Of a DNA stretch of 64,000 bases, positions 33,243 to 42,206 are shown one piece after another. Position numbers and translations under genes: made by a program. The stretch's first letter is position 1, and every line of letters starts with the position of its first letter. The stretch spans positions 1 to 64,000 of the forward strand of contig BQMY01000115.1 in NCBI GenBank assembly GCA_022181065.1, in the 5' to 3' direction. The notes under the pieces were generated by a model. That model was not told where the DNA came from. It searched no databases and saw nothing but the letters and a program-made list of their open reading frames with translations. This stretch comes from Melioribacteraceae bacterium (lineage in GTDB: Bacteria; Bacteroidota; Ignavibacteria; Ignavibacteriales; Melioribacteraceae).

Positions 33243-34502
33243 TTTTTGTACATAGATCTGGAGAACGCTTTTATAAAGATTTGATTCATCCGATTCAAAA
33301 TGAAATTTTATAGTTTGCCTGTCATAATTTGCCTGCTTGTCACTTGAATTGAATTTTTTTGTCTTATTCAGATCAATGCCAAATTTTTCAAATTCGTATT
33401 TCAAAAAGTCACCGATTGATTCATTCAGATATTCGAATTTTGTATTAAGATCAGTTTCTTCTGAAATCTCACTGGATTTTATATTCAAGATCGCGTTCTG
33501 TTCCCCGGCTAATATTAGTTGGATAAGAACTGATGAATCAGAAGTTGCAAAGTAAGAGACTACTTCAAGATCAAGTTTAACAGAGGCAAATATTTCCGAG
33601 TGTTTGCGTACCACCTCCATACCGGATTCCAGGTCAAAGATGTATTTAACTACACTCCCGAGTTTTTCTCCTCCCATTTTATTGATAATGTGAAGATAGG
33701 TTTCACCCATTTTCCCATGCTGATAAAATCTGTCAGAAATCTGTTTCATCATTTTTGATGGGAAAAAAGATTTTAGCATAACACCATCATATCCCCGGGT
33801 TCTTTTTAAATTCAATTCATTGAAAGTAGTTGCGAAAACTTTTAGTTCCTCAGTCATATCCAGTTCGCGCAATTTGTTTAGAAGGAAATTATCCTGTGTT
33901 GCATTCAGTTCCAGAGAAATGATGACAACCTCCGGCTCATGTTTAACATATAGGTCGAGGCATTCAAAAGTTGAAGAACCTTCAATTATCTCAAATTCAA
34001 ATGACAAAAGCCGGCGAAGAAAATTTCGAAAAGCCTTGTCGACGTCAATGAGCAGCAGATTCCTTTTGGGCTGTTTTTTGTCGGGTAATTCTTTTCTGGA
34101 CCTATTTTTGGATATCCTGCTTTTATAACCGGAAATAATTTCTCGCAATCGAGCGTATGTTTCGTTATAACTTAGTGGTTTCAGAATATAATCCTGTATC
34201 CCAAGATCCACAAGTTGTTTAACAGTTGCCTTGTCGGAATGAGCTGTGATCGCTATAATGGGTAAATGTTTATATTTAGCGTGATTTCTTACGGTTGACA
34301 AAAACTCAATTCCGTTCATCAAAGGCATGCTGATATCGAGAAAGACAATATCAGGACTGTCGTGTTCAAGAACTTTCAGGGCTTCAATTCCATTTCCAGC
34401 TTGTACAACGTCATAACCAAACTTGTTGATTATAAGTTTTACCATGAATGTTCTTACAATATTATCATCATCAACTATAAGAGTTTTTATTGTCTTGTCC
34501 AT
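33234..34502 (-). CDS. Double-receiver protein with CheX-like C-terminal domain
   Basis: 422 residues. The first receiver (about 6-125) is complete: LIVDDDNIV, phospho-acceptor in FLDISMPLMNG, ITAHS, and Lys in LKPLS. The second (about 148-260, NLLLIDVDKAF) has serine-leucine (IISLELN) where the phospho-acceptor should be, so it is a pseudo-receiver. The C-terminal 150 residues look like a CheX/CheC-type phosphatase domain, with FEYLNESIGDFLKYEFEKFG, where ExxN would be the catalytic pair. It could dephosphorylate a CheY-type protein under control of its own receiver. The gene lies divergent to cheW, which shares the 194-bp promoter region, and this supports a chemotaxis role. Confidence 0.75.
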   Translation of the reverse strand: MDKTIKTLIVDDDNIVRTFMVKLIINKFGYDVVQAGNGIEALKVLEHDSPDIVFLDISMPLMNGIEFLSTVRNHAKYKHLPIIAITAHSDKATVKQLVDLGIQDYILKPLSYNETYARLREIISGYKSRISKNRSRKELPDKKQPKRNLLLIDVDKAFRNFLRRLLSFEFEIIEGSSTFECLDLYVKHEPEVVIISLELNATQDNFLLNKLRELDMTEELKVFATTFNELNLKRTRGYDGVMLKSFFPSKMMKQISDRFYQHGKMGETYLHIINKMGGEKLGSVVKYIFDLESGMEVVRKHSEIFASVKLDLEVVSYFATSDSSVLIQLILAGEQNAILNIKSSEISEETDLNTKFEYLNESIGDFLKYEFEKFGIDLNKTKKFNSSDKQANYDRQTIKFHFESDESNLYKSVLQIYVQKSP

Positions 34503-34567
34503 ATTAAAACAGAATTTGAGTGTACAATACCACGATTATAATAATAATTAATTATCGTAAATATAAG

Positions 34568-34594
34568 TAAAAGTTTAAACATCATACCCGATAT
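34568..34594 (+). promoter_or_regulatory. Sigma-28 promoter of the cheW operon
   Basis: TAAA (34568-34571), 15-nt spacer, CCCGATAT (34587-34594). It matches the flagellar sigma factor consensus TAAA-N15-GCCGATAA at 6 of 8 positions in the -10 element. It sits 102 bp before the cheW start. Confidence 0.65.
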
Positions 34595-34696
34595 ATGTTT
34601 CATGATTGTAGATTACAGATTACATTAAACTAACGATCATTTTTTACGATACTGTTAGTGGATAAATACTTCTTTATTTCATCATAGGACAAGCTT

Positions 34697-35185
34697 ATGA
34701 ATACAGACATGGAAAACAAACAGGATCTTTCAGATCTGCTACAATTGGTGAGTTTTAAAATTGAAGATGAAGAATTTGGTATCGATATACTGAAAGTGCA
34801 AGAAATCAACAAGATGCTTAAAATTACAAAAGTGCCTAACGCGCCTGAATTTGTGGATGGTGTTGTTAACCTCAGAGGTAGAATTATTCCCGTAATTGAT
34901 CTTAGAACTCGCCTTGGCATGCCAAGAAAAGAATATGATAACAAGACACGAATTGTTGTGGTAGAACTGGATGGAAACACTATCGGGTTTATAGTGGATG
35001 AGGTCAGTGAGGTCTTGCGAATTCCTCGTAATATCACAGAACCACCTCCACCCATGGTTGCGGGCATTAATAGTGATTATATTACGGCTGTTGGAAAACT
35101 GGAAGACAAATTGTTAATTCTTCTGGATCTTGAAAAAGTTTTCGCTAGCGATGAAATTGACAAATTAGGTAAAATGAAAAATTGA
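34697..35185 (+). CDS. cheW: Chemotaxis coupling protein CheW
   Basis: 162 residues. A CheW domain of the usual length, with LVSFKIEDEEFGIDILKVQE, the signature VNLRGRIIPVIDLR (about 57-70) and IGFIVDEVSEVLRI. CheW links methyl-accepting receptors to CheA. It is separated from the main chemotaxis operon (51-58 kb) and leads a small operon with a J-domain protein and a coiled-coil membrane protein. A sigma-28 promoter lies upstream, consistent with coordination with flagella. No chemoreceptor gene is in the window. Confidence 0.95.
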   Translation: MNTDMENKQDLSDLLQLVSFKIEDEEFGIDILKVQEINKMLKITKVPNAPEFVDGVVNLRGRIIPVIDLRTRLGMPRKEYDNKTRIVVVELDGNTIGFIVDEVSEVLRIPRNITEPPPPMVAGINSDYITAVGKLEDKLLILLDLEKVFASDEIDKLGKMKN

Positions 35186-35189
35186 TAGA

Positions 35190-36194
35190 ATGACAGATAT
35201 AGAACGAGTCAGGGAAGCAGCCGATTTTCTCCTTGATGAAGAGAAATATGATCTGGCTTTTGTTGTTTATAACGAGATTTTTGACAGAATCTGGAGCGCC
35301 ATAGGTTTTGCTCAGAATGGTATAAGTGAGTTTTCCAGGGGATTTCTGAGTAACAATTTCCGTTCCTCTGTTGATTTTAACAACCACTTTACCGAAAAAG
35401 CTGTTAGTTCTTTGTTTATAAGCTGGTTTAATCTGGATTTTGATCAAATTCAAATTGAACTGGTCTTTGCTGTTTACGGAAAAATCCAGTGTATTGGAAG
35501 AAGTACAAAACTTAAAAACAGCGAAAAATATAATGATGTATTAAGTGAATATGTGTTGCTATACATGCTGGTTCTTTACGGTGCTGATCAAAACTGGCTC
35601 AAAGCTGTGCTGAGAATATCAACTCCAGTGATGAAAAATAACAAATTGGTACGGTTAAGATTAAATCTTGACGAGTTTAAACTGGAAGAGACTTTGCTCG
35701 ATTATTCACCCAAAATAAAAAATACACAATGGGCGTTTTTAAATAATCTACTCCAGGAATATCTTGTAAGTTCCGGAAATGGTAATTCAGCTTTTTATAC
35801 AAAGATCAGCAGGGAAACAGACCGAAATTACAAACGGAAGGATAACCGAAAAAAAGAGCACAAAAAAGAAGAGAAGAAAGAATACAAACATTACGAAAAA
35901 TATGAACGTTATGAAAAATATGAACGATTTGAAAGTAGGTCATCAAATCAGAATGAAGAAGTAGATCCTGAAAAACTTTCAAACGAAGAAAAAGCCAGGT
36001 ACTATGGTGATATTTTGAAGTTAAAAGGTAAAGTTACAAAAACAATGATCCGACATAAATACCTTGAATTGATTTCTCAATATCATCCCGATAAGGTTGA
36101 TGGTTTAGGGCCTGAGTTAAAAGAACTGGCACATAAAAAAACGCAGGAAATTAATACCGCGTATCAATGGATGAAAATAAAATATAATATATAA
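35190..36194 (+). CDS. J-domain (DnaJ-like) protein with unknown N-terminal domain
   Basis: 334 residues, starting 4 bp after cheW. The N-terminal 200 residues are helical and unrecognised. A highly charged stretch (about 210-245) contains the near-tandem YEKYERYEKYERFE repeat. The C-terminus (about 270-330) is a J domain with the HPD tripeptide in ISQYHPDKVDG, so it should stimulate an Hsp70 (DnaK). The J domain is at the C-terminus, as in TerB/DjlA-like proteins, but no TerB is recognised. The role near chemotaxis genes is unknown. Confidence 0.8.
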   Translation: MTDIERVREAADFLLDEEKYDLAFVVYNEIFDRIWSAIGFAQNGISEFSRGFLSNNFRSSVDFNNHFTEKAVSSLFISWFNLDFDQIQIELVFAVYGKIQCIGRSTKLKNSEKYNDVLSEYVLLYMLVLYGADQNWLKAVLRISTPVMKNNKLVRLRLNLDEFKLEETLLDYSPKIKNTQWAFLNNLLQEYLVSSGNGNSAFYTKISRETDRNYKRKDNRKKEHKKEEKKEYKHYEKYERYEKYERFESRSSNQNEEVDPEKLSNEEKARYYGDILKLKGKVTKTMIRHKYLELISQYHPDKVDGLGPELKELAHKKTQEINTAYQWMKIKYNI

Positions 36195-36196
36195 TT

Positions 36197-38029
36197 ATGA
36201 TATCAGAAAATATTCAACATAAAAATTTCCATTACCTTAAATTGGTAGAATTGGGCGAGGAATATTTTAATTACAACCCCAAATCGCATAGCGATCCGAT
36301 AAACAATATTAAGGAAGCGGTAAAGTTTACAAAATTCTCGCTACCTGCCCACCTTGGTGAATATTTTATAAAATATTTTCAGGGACCGGTTTTCTGGATT
36401 ATCGATCATTCCCTTGTGAAATATCTGGAAGATTATATTGTTAAAAACGTCAAGACAAATATTGATAATTTCAATCTTGCGAAAGAATTATACACAAAAT
36501 GGACTATCAACAGAAACCCCGATGAAAAAAAATATATTGCTGCTTCCGCGGCTCGATTGATTGAAAAAAACCAGAAAGATTCCTGCTTTTTACTGAATAT
36601 TTATCTAGCGGTAATACTGACATACGAACGGTCGATATACAATCCTAAAAGAGCAAATGAGCTTTTCGAAAATATCGTCCGGGAAATAGAAAATGAAAAC
36701 CTGGAAAATTCTAAAAGTAATGAACTGAAATATTATGTTCTTATATATTGGGCTTTCCTTTATTTTACAAATGAAAAATATGATGAAGCCAAACTAAGGT
36801 TACAGGAAGCAAAAGCGATCCTTCCAGACAACTATACAGCCGGTGTTTATCTAACAATTTGTGAAATTATACTTGGTAATTCACTAAGCATAAGGGGTTC
36901 TCTAAATTCCATAATTGAAATGGATTTACGCAGAGTACAACATGCGGCAGAGCAAAACAATTTTAAGATGTTTGATTATTTCCTCTCGAATAACTTCATT
37001 TCAGCAATCTTCAGTTTTCCCAATATCTGGGTAATCTATGAAGATTTCGAAAATATTCTTGATGCCGAGATGAGCAGATTTGAATACGCCTCAAGTCAAA
37101 TTTCGGATAAGGTTAAACGTATTAAAAATTTTCCTTCAACCGAATACATTCATAATGAGCAATGGACTACATTGTCATTTTTTGATAAGGTTTTGGAAAA
37201 GTATAATACACACAAATCCTTTCTATATATAAGGTGTATGAATTTTCTCTTCAAGAAAATATCCGGGATATCTGATGAAATAGTTATCAATATAAAAAAT
37301 TCATTTTCGATTGATATTGAAGAGAAGATTAAAACTTATACCGTAGGCATAAAAGAGCACCAGGAAACTTTGGTTGAGTATAAGCAAAACCTTGAAGAAG
37401 AAAAAAAAGAAAACAAAGATAAAGAAAAAGAAGCGATAGAAGTTTTTGAGAATAAACTTGAGAACGAAATTACTACACTTGAGGATCGTATAAGTAACCT
37501 GCACAATGTTGAAGACCTGAATCCACGTCACGCCTTTCAGAACGCGATAACCATAGGAATTATGATTGTATTGCTGGTCTCCATATTAGGTGGCTTTGCC
37601 GGATATTCCAATACATTCGGAATATCAGGGGGAAATTTGAGCAAAGTTGTATCAGGTGTAATAATGAGTGGGTTAAAATGGGGTGTTATAGCCGCGGTTC
37701 TTGTTGTAATATATGCAGTCCTGGCGGCAGGCTCTGTTGTGCTTGAAAAATCAAATCAAAGGATGAAACTGATTAAAAAGATCAGCGATCTGAAACGCAT
37801 GAAAGATTCTGCTATTGATAAGATCAAGAAAAAATATGCCGATATAGAGGTAGCGATCAGTGAAGAGTATAAACTTAAAATTGAAGAAAAAGAGAAAACC
37901 TTAAATAACTATATTAAGGAAAAAGAAGAAAAAGAAGCCGATTATTATAAAGAAGTAGAAGATACAATTCAGTACGAAATTGACAGATTCATTCAATTTA
38001 TAAGTGCCGAAAAGGAAAATAATGGCTAA
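36197..38029 (+). CDS. TPR/coiled-coil membrane protein of unknown function
   Basis: 610 residues. The first 300 contain helical repeats with a TPR-like YDEAKLRLQEAKAILPDNYT region. A long coiled coil (about 370-440, many Glu/Lys) precedes two membrane segments (about 452-478, FQNAITIGIMIVLLVSILGG, and about 494-518, GLKWGVIAAVLVVIYAVLAA). A second coiled coil runs to the C-terminus. Both ends should lie on the same side of the membrane, probably the cytoplasm. I do not recognise a family. It follows the J-domain gene by 2 bp, so the two probably work together, possibly as a membrane scaffold with the Hsp70 co-chaperone. Confidence 0.7.
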   Translation: MISENIQHKNFHYLKLVELGEEYFNYNPKSHSDPINNIKEAVKFTKFSLPAHLGEYFIKYFQGPVFWIIDHSLVKYLEDYIVKNVKTNIDNFNLAKELYTKWTINRNPDEKKYIAASAARLIEKNQKDSCFLLNIYLAVILTYERSIYNPKRANELFENIVREIENENLENSKSNELKYYVLIYWAFLYFTNEKYDEAKLRLQEAKAILPDNYTAGVYLTICEIILGNSLSIRGSLNSIIEMDLRRVQHAAEQNNFKMFDYFLSNNFISAIFSFPNIWVIYEDFENILDAEMSRFEYASSQISDKVKRIKNFPSTEYIHNEQWTTLSFFDKVLEKYNTHKSFLYIRCMNFLFKKISGISDEIVINIKNSFSIDIEEKIKTYTVGIKEHQETLVEYKQNLEEEKKENKDKEKEAIEVFENKLENEITTLEDRISNLHNVEDLNPRHAFQNAITIGIMIVLLVSILGGFAGYSNTFGISGGNLSKVVSGVIMSGLKWGVIAAVLVVIYAVLAAGSVVLEKSNQRMKLIKKISDLKRMKDSAIDKIKKKYADIEVAISEEYKLKIEEKEKTLNNYIKEKEEKEADYYKEVEDTIQYEIDRFIQFISAEKENNG

Positions 38030-38064
38030 TATTAGTCAGTGTAATATCTTTATACAAATAACAG

Positions 38065-38139
38065 GTAATAATTACCAAATAGGGCATATTTTATTTTTGG
38101 CACAAATAGTGATTATATAAAGTATTCTGTAATAATTAC
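38065..38139. promoter_or_regulatory. Two copies of GTAATAATTAC before the glycosyltransferase operon
   Basis: The same near-palindromic 11-mer GTAATAATTAC occurs at 38065-38075 and at 38129-38139, 64 bp apart. The second copy ends 4 bp before the start codon, so a bound regulator could block initiation. The pair may be operator sites. A TTGGCAC (38097-38103) lies between them but lacks a proper -12 partner for sigma-54. Confidence 0.45.
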
Positions 38140-38142
38140 TGC

Positions 38143-39828
38143 TTGTATAAATTGGAAAATAAAATATTAGTATCCGCAATAGTTTCAGTTTATAATTCTG
38201 AAAAATATATCGAAGAATTACTTGTCGATCTCACTTCCCAGACTCTTTATGAAAATGGATCCCTCGAGATTGTTATTGTTAACTCAGGGTCTGAGGAAAA
38301 TGAAGAAGCAATCATTCAAAAATGGCAACGTAATCACGATAACATTACTTATCTAAAAACCACCGAAAGAGAAACGATCTATCAGGCGTGGAACAGGGGA
38401 ATTCTGGCCGCGAAAGGAGAATACGTTACAAACGCCAATACTGACGACAGACATCGTGAAGACGCGCTTGAAATAATGTATAATCATTTTATCTCTAATC
38501 CCGATGCCGACGTTGTGTACGTGAATTCTCTCAAAACGGAAGTGCCCAATGATACTTTTTATTCTACCGTACCAAAAACCGGTATGGCATGGATAGATTT
38601 TGATCCCGACCTTATATTATTTGGTTGTTATATCGGACCACAGCCTATGTGGAAAAAATCATTGCATGATCGATTTGGATTATTTGATGATAATCTCAAA
38701 GTTGTCGGTGATTATGAATTCTGGTTGCGAATTGGCAAAAAAGCGAGATTTCATCATATCAACGAGTTTTTAGGATTATATTACTTCCATTCCGAAAGCG
38801 CGGAGCACCGCAATAATTCTTTAACGGAAAAGGAGAATGATGAAGTACAGAAATTCTATGTGTTACGTTACCTTAAAAGTGAAAAAGAAATAGCCCGAGT
38901 CAAGAGCAAGGTAGAAATTGTTGCTACTCAGATTGGAAATGATTTTTACAGGCAAAACGCTTTTAAATTGCTTGATTATTGCGATAAGAGGTTAACCGGG
39001 ACTATTGATAAAAGCACTCAGGTTACGAATAAAGAAGAACTAATATCTTCGCTTAAGAAAAATGAAAGAGCGGTTTCATTTAATATTCTTGAAGATTATA
39101 TTAATACTGAAGTATTAGAAGTAAATAAAGAGTTACAAACTCTTCAAAATTTCGTATTTTCAGACGATGAAGAGTTGTATTATCAACATTGGGTCAATGT
39201 TTTTCAAAAATATAGTAAAGGTTTAGAAATGGATGGCGACAAAAATCAGCAATTGGATAAGCTGGTAGAAATTGGGATAGAACATCTTGAACAGAAACAA
39301 TTCAGCCAGGCAAAAGAAAAATTTCTGGAAGTTTTATCTATCTCGGCTAATAATATGGATGCTCTGAATAATTTATCTGTTGCGGAAGCCTTTTTGGGAA
39401 ATTACGAGCAATCGGCAAAATATATTAAAAAGGTTTTTGAGCTTGACCCTGAGAATAAAATCGCCACCCATAATCTTAATTATCTCGATTCACTTGTTCA
39501 CGAGATGAGTGCTCCTCGTTCTGAAAATGAGCAAATTCAAACCGCTGAAGAACTGATTGAAGCAGGTAATCTTGACGATGCTGAACAGATCCTTATGAAT
39601 CTGGTGGCGCTTGACAATAAAAATCTGGATGCTCTCAATGACCTTTCGGTTGTAAAAATACTAAGAGGTCAATATGAAGAAGCTATAAAATATATTGATA
39701 GTGTTCTTGAACTTGATTCAGGAAATGGTACCGCAATTGAAAATCTTAGCACTCTTGAAAGTCTTGTTGACAAACAACTGAAAGATGTCAGAAATCAAAT
39801 TGAGGAAGACGGGAATGAAAGAAATTAA
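38143..39828 (+). CDS. Family 2 glycosyltransferase with TPR repeats
   Basis: 561 residues with a TTG start and no strong Shine-Dalgarno, so the start may shift. The GT-A domain starts VSAIVSVYNSEKYIEELL and includes the substrate-binding TNANTDDRHRED (about 107-118, DxD-like) and GDYEFWLRIGK (about 189-199). TPR-like repeats follow (for example LDKLVEIGIEHLEQKQFSQA and ALNNLSVAEAFLGNYEQSAKY). It probably transfers a sugar from a nucleotide donor to protein, with the TPR region binding the acceptor. It is the first of four genes that run up to the flagellin locus, suggesting flagellin glycosylation. This is inference from context. Confidence 0.82.
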   Translation: MYKLENKILVSAIVSVYNSEKYIEELLVDLTSQTLYENGSLEIVIVNSGSEENEEAIIQKWQRNHDNITYLKTTERETIYQAWNRGILAAKGEYVTNANTDDRHREDALEIMYNHFISNPDADVVYVNSLKTEVPNDTFYSTVPKTGMAWIDFDPDLILFGCYIGPQPMWKKSLHDRFGLFDDNLKVVGDYEFWLRIGKKARFHHINEFLGLYYFHSESAEHRNNSLTEKENDEVQKFYVLRYLKSEKEIARVKSKVEIVATQIGNDFYRQNAFKLLDYCDKRLTGTIDKSTQVTNKEELISSLKKNERAVSFNILEDYINTEVLEVNKELQTLQNFVFSDDEELYYQHWVNVFQKYSKGLEMDGDKNQQLDKLVEIGIEHLEQKQFSQAKEKFLEVLSISANNMDALNNLSVAEAFLGNYEQSAKYIKKVFELDPENKIATHNLNYLDSLVHEMSAPRSENEQIQTAEELIEAGNLDDAEQILMNLVALDNKNLDALNDLSVVKILRGQYEEAIKYIDSVLELDSGNGTAIENLSTLESLVDKQLKDVRNQIEEDGNERN

Positions 39829-40693
39829 TAAGCTTACTGATCAGGCTTACCAATTTTTTGAAAAAAAAGAGTATCAAAAAGCGTTAGACAGTATTGCTGA
39901 AGCAGAAGTGAGGATTGATAATCTTTCTACTGATAACTTGTCTGCTAAAGAGTTCTCTGATATGAAGAGCAGTCTACTCAATTTTAAAGGATTTAATTTC
40001 CTTGCCATTAATGATATTGAGACGGCTAAAGTATGTTTTGAAGAATCTCTTAAGTTGAACCCCAATTCCTCGCAGGGGTGCGCGGGTCTGGGTGAGGTCT
40101 TTTATCTGGTTAATCTTGATACAGAATCGAAGGTTATGTTCGAATGGGCCATTGATTTTAATCCCCTCAACCAGTTTGCTATTTCAGGGTTAGCTAAAGT
40201 AAATAAAAATATGGGTTTACCCCCAAATCACAATACGCTAAATCTTGAAACGACACTTAAGAAAAGTCACATATTTTACAGATTGCTTGGTAGCGCGTAT
40301 CAATTATTCAATGAGAGCAAATTTGCGGAGGCTTTAGATAAGATTGATGAAGCAGAATCAATGTTTAAGATCAATCTGAAGAGCAATGAGGAAATTAACA
40401 AAATAGCGACTCTTGAAAACTTTAAGGGTTTTAATTATCTCGCTCTTGACAAGTATACCGAGGCAAAGGACTGTTTTGAACGTTCACTTAGTTTTAATCC
40501 TGATTCATCGCAGGCCTGTGCAGGTCTGGGAGAGATATTGTATCTGGAGGGCAATGATAAAAAAGCAAAAACAATGTTCGAATGGGGTATTAAAAATAAT
40601 CCCGCCAACGAGTTTGCTCGTCAAGGTTTGGCAAAAGTAAATCAAAATCTGGGTTTTGAGGAAACACATAATTCGATTGATGAAGAGAAGTGA
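39815..40693 (+). CDS. TPR protein with duplicated halves
   Basis: 292 residues from the ATG at 39815, which follows GGAAGACGGGA. It is built from two homologous halves of about 140 residues, each with a TPR segment: TDQAYQFFEKKEYQKALDSI, FKGFNFLAINDIETAKVCFE and CAGLGEVFYL in the first, and LGSAYQLFNESKFAEALDKI, FKGFNYLALDKYTEAKDCFE and CAGLGEILYL in the second. It carries no catalytic domain, so it probably acts as a partner or acceptor-binding module of the flanking glycosyltransferases. It overlaps the preceding gene by 14 bp, and the next starts 1 bp after its stop. Confidence 0.78.
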   Translation: MKEINKLTDQAYQFFEKKEYQKALDSIAEAEVRIDNLSTDNLSAKEFSDMKSSLLNFKGFNFLAINDIETAKVCFEESLKLNPNSSQGCAGLGEVFYLVNLDTESKVMFEWAIDFNPLNQFAISGLAKVNKNMGLPPNHNTLNLETTLKKSHIFYRLLGSAYQLFNESKFAEALDKIDEAESMFKINLKSNEEINKIATLENFKGFNYLALDKYTEAKDCFERSLSFNPDSSQACAGLGEILYLEGNDKKAKTMFEWGIKNNPANEFARQGLAKVNQNLGFEETHNSIDEEK

Positions 40694-40694
40694 T

Positions 40695-42206
40695 ATGCCA
40701 AAGCTCTCACTTTGCATGATTGTTAAAAATGAAGAAAATTATTTGGGTGATTGCCTAAAATCTGTAAAGGAAGTTGTCGATGAAATTGTTATTGTTGACA
40801 CAGGTTCATCCGATAATACAGTTAATATTGCCAGAGAATATGGTGCGAAGATTTTTCACTTTGAATGGATAAATGATTTTTCCGCCGCAAGAAATTATGC
40901 GCTATCAAAAACTACAGGTGATTGGATACTCTATCTTGATGCCGATGAAAGACTGGCTCCGGAAAGTTATAATGAGGTATCGGAAATAAAACGAACTACT
41001 GTAAAAGCCGGTTTCTACTGTAACGTAATCAGTTTTGATGAGCATAACTCCAAACCGAATATTATCAGATATAACCGACTATTCAAAAATAGTGCTGATA
41101 TAAGATTTGAAGGGAAAATTCACGAACAGATAGTTCACTCTTTGAAAAAAAACGAGTATGAATTATTTGAATCGGGCGTGAAGATTTTTCATGAGGGTTA
41201 CAATATTCCTCAACATATGATGCTCGAGAAAGCAAATCGTAATCTTGAACTTTTATTGGAAGAGTATAAAAAAGATAAAACAGATTATGTGATTTTTCAA
41301 ATTGCCCAAACTTATGGTGTATTAATAGATAACGAAAAGGCAATTGAATATTTCGATAAAATTATCAAGTCTCCAACCAGTTCAAATCATTTTAAATCCC
41401 ACGCGTTCAGATATAAAGCCGCGGTTGAATTCCAGAATAACAAAAATATTGATAAAGCTTTGGAGTTTGCGTTAAAAGCAGAAAAGTTTTTTGACCGGGA
41501 ACCAATTCTAAACTCTCTTCTGACGAAAATATACCTTAATAAAAAAGAATTCAGTAAATCTGTTTTTTATGCCAGGAAAGCATTGGAAGTAAACAGGTCT
41601 GATGATAATGTAGAATTCAGATTAAATCTGGATGAAAACGCGTTATTGTTGATCGCTCTTCAGGCATCAATTGAAGGAGAATTAAGTAAAGATTTCGATT
41701 ACTTTTACGAAGAGTTCAAAAAAGTTGATAAGGGTAGTGATAAAAATATCAGTTATTTTGTTGATCTGGTAAATAAATTGAAGAATAATCTTTCCTTAAA
41801 TGTAAATGAACTAAACACTTTACCGATAGTATCAAACTTTGCGAATGTTAATCTGCTACTTGCCATGATTGAAAGATGGCGAACACCTGAAGAAAAGCTG
41901 AATATTCTGGAGAAATTTCCGATGGAGTTAAGGAACGCCTGGTATCACTTCATCAAAGGCAGCTCACTTATCAAGATCGGTGAACTGAAGAATGCGATCA
42001 AGGCACTGGAAATATCAATGAGGAATAAATTTTATAATCCCGCTTTATACTTTTTTCTTGTTTCCGCGTCAATCGAAAGCGGCAATCATGAAAAGTTACC
42101 ACTATATATTGAAAAAGCTGAAAAAATGTTCAAGGATGATCCGGATAATTACTCCAGAATTATGTTGCTTAAAAATAAGTTAACTCCGCTGCTCAAAGGA
42201 AAATGA
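40695..42206 (+). CDS. Family 2 glycosyltransferase with TPR-like C-terminus
   Basis: 504 residues from the ATG at 40695, one base after the previous stop. The GT2 domain is typical of the SunS/TPR-linked group: LSLCMIVKNEENYLGDCLKS, VDTGSSDNTVNIA, FSAARNYAL and the metal-binding LDADERL (about 88-94). C-terminal helical repeats (about 240-500) resemble TPRs. Such proteins glycosylate flagellin or other surface proteins in several phyla, and the enzyme lies in the same operon as its paralogue at 42203. The stop overlaps that gene by 4 bp (ATGA). Confidence 0.85.
   Translation: MPKLSLCMIVKNEENYLGDCLKSVKEVVDEIVIVDTGSSDNTVNIAREYGAKIFHFEWINDFSAARNYALSKTTGDWILYLDADERLAPESYNEVSEIKRTTVKAGFYCNVISFDEHNSKPNIIRYNRLFKNSADIRFEGKIHEQIVHSLKKNEYELFESGVKIFHEGYNIPQHMMLEKANRNLELLLEEYKKDKTDYVIFQIAQTYGVLIDNEKAIEYFDKIIKSPTSSNHFKSHAFRYKAAVEFQNNKNIDKALEFALKAEKFFDREPILNSLLTKIYLNKKEFSKSVFYARKALEVNRSDDNVEFRLNLDENALLLIALQASIEGELSKDFDYFYEEFKKVDKGSDKNISYFVDLVNKLKNNLSLNVNELNTLPIVSNFANVNLLLAMIERWRTPEEKLNILEKFPMELRNAWYHFIKGSSLIKIGELKNAIKALEISMRNKFYNPALYFFLVSASIESGNHEKLPLYIEKAEKMFKDDPDNYSRIMLLKNKLTPLLKGK

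Noticed and set aside
38097-38116. TTGGCAC as a sigma-54 -24 element before the glycosyltransferases
   Set aside because: The -12 position reads GA rather than GC at the required 10-base distance.
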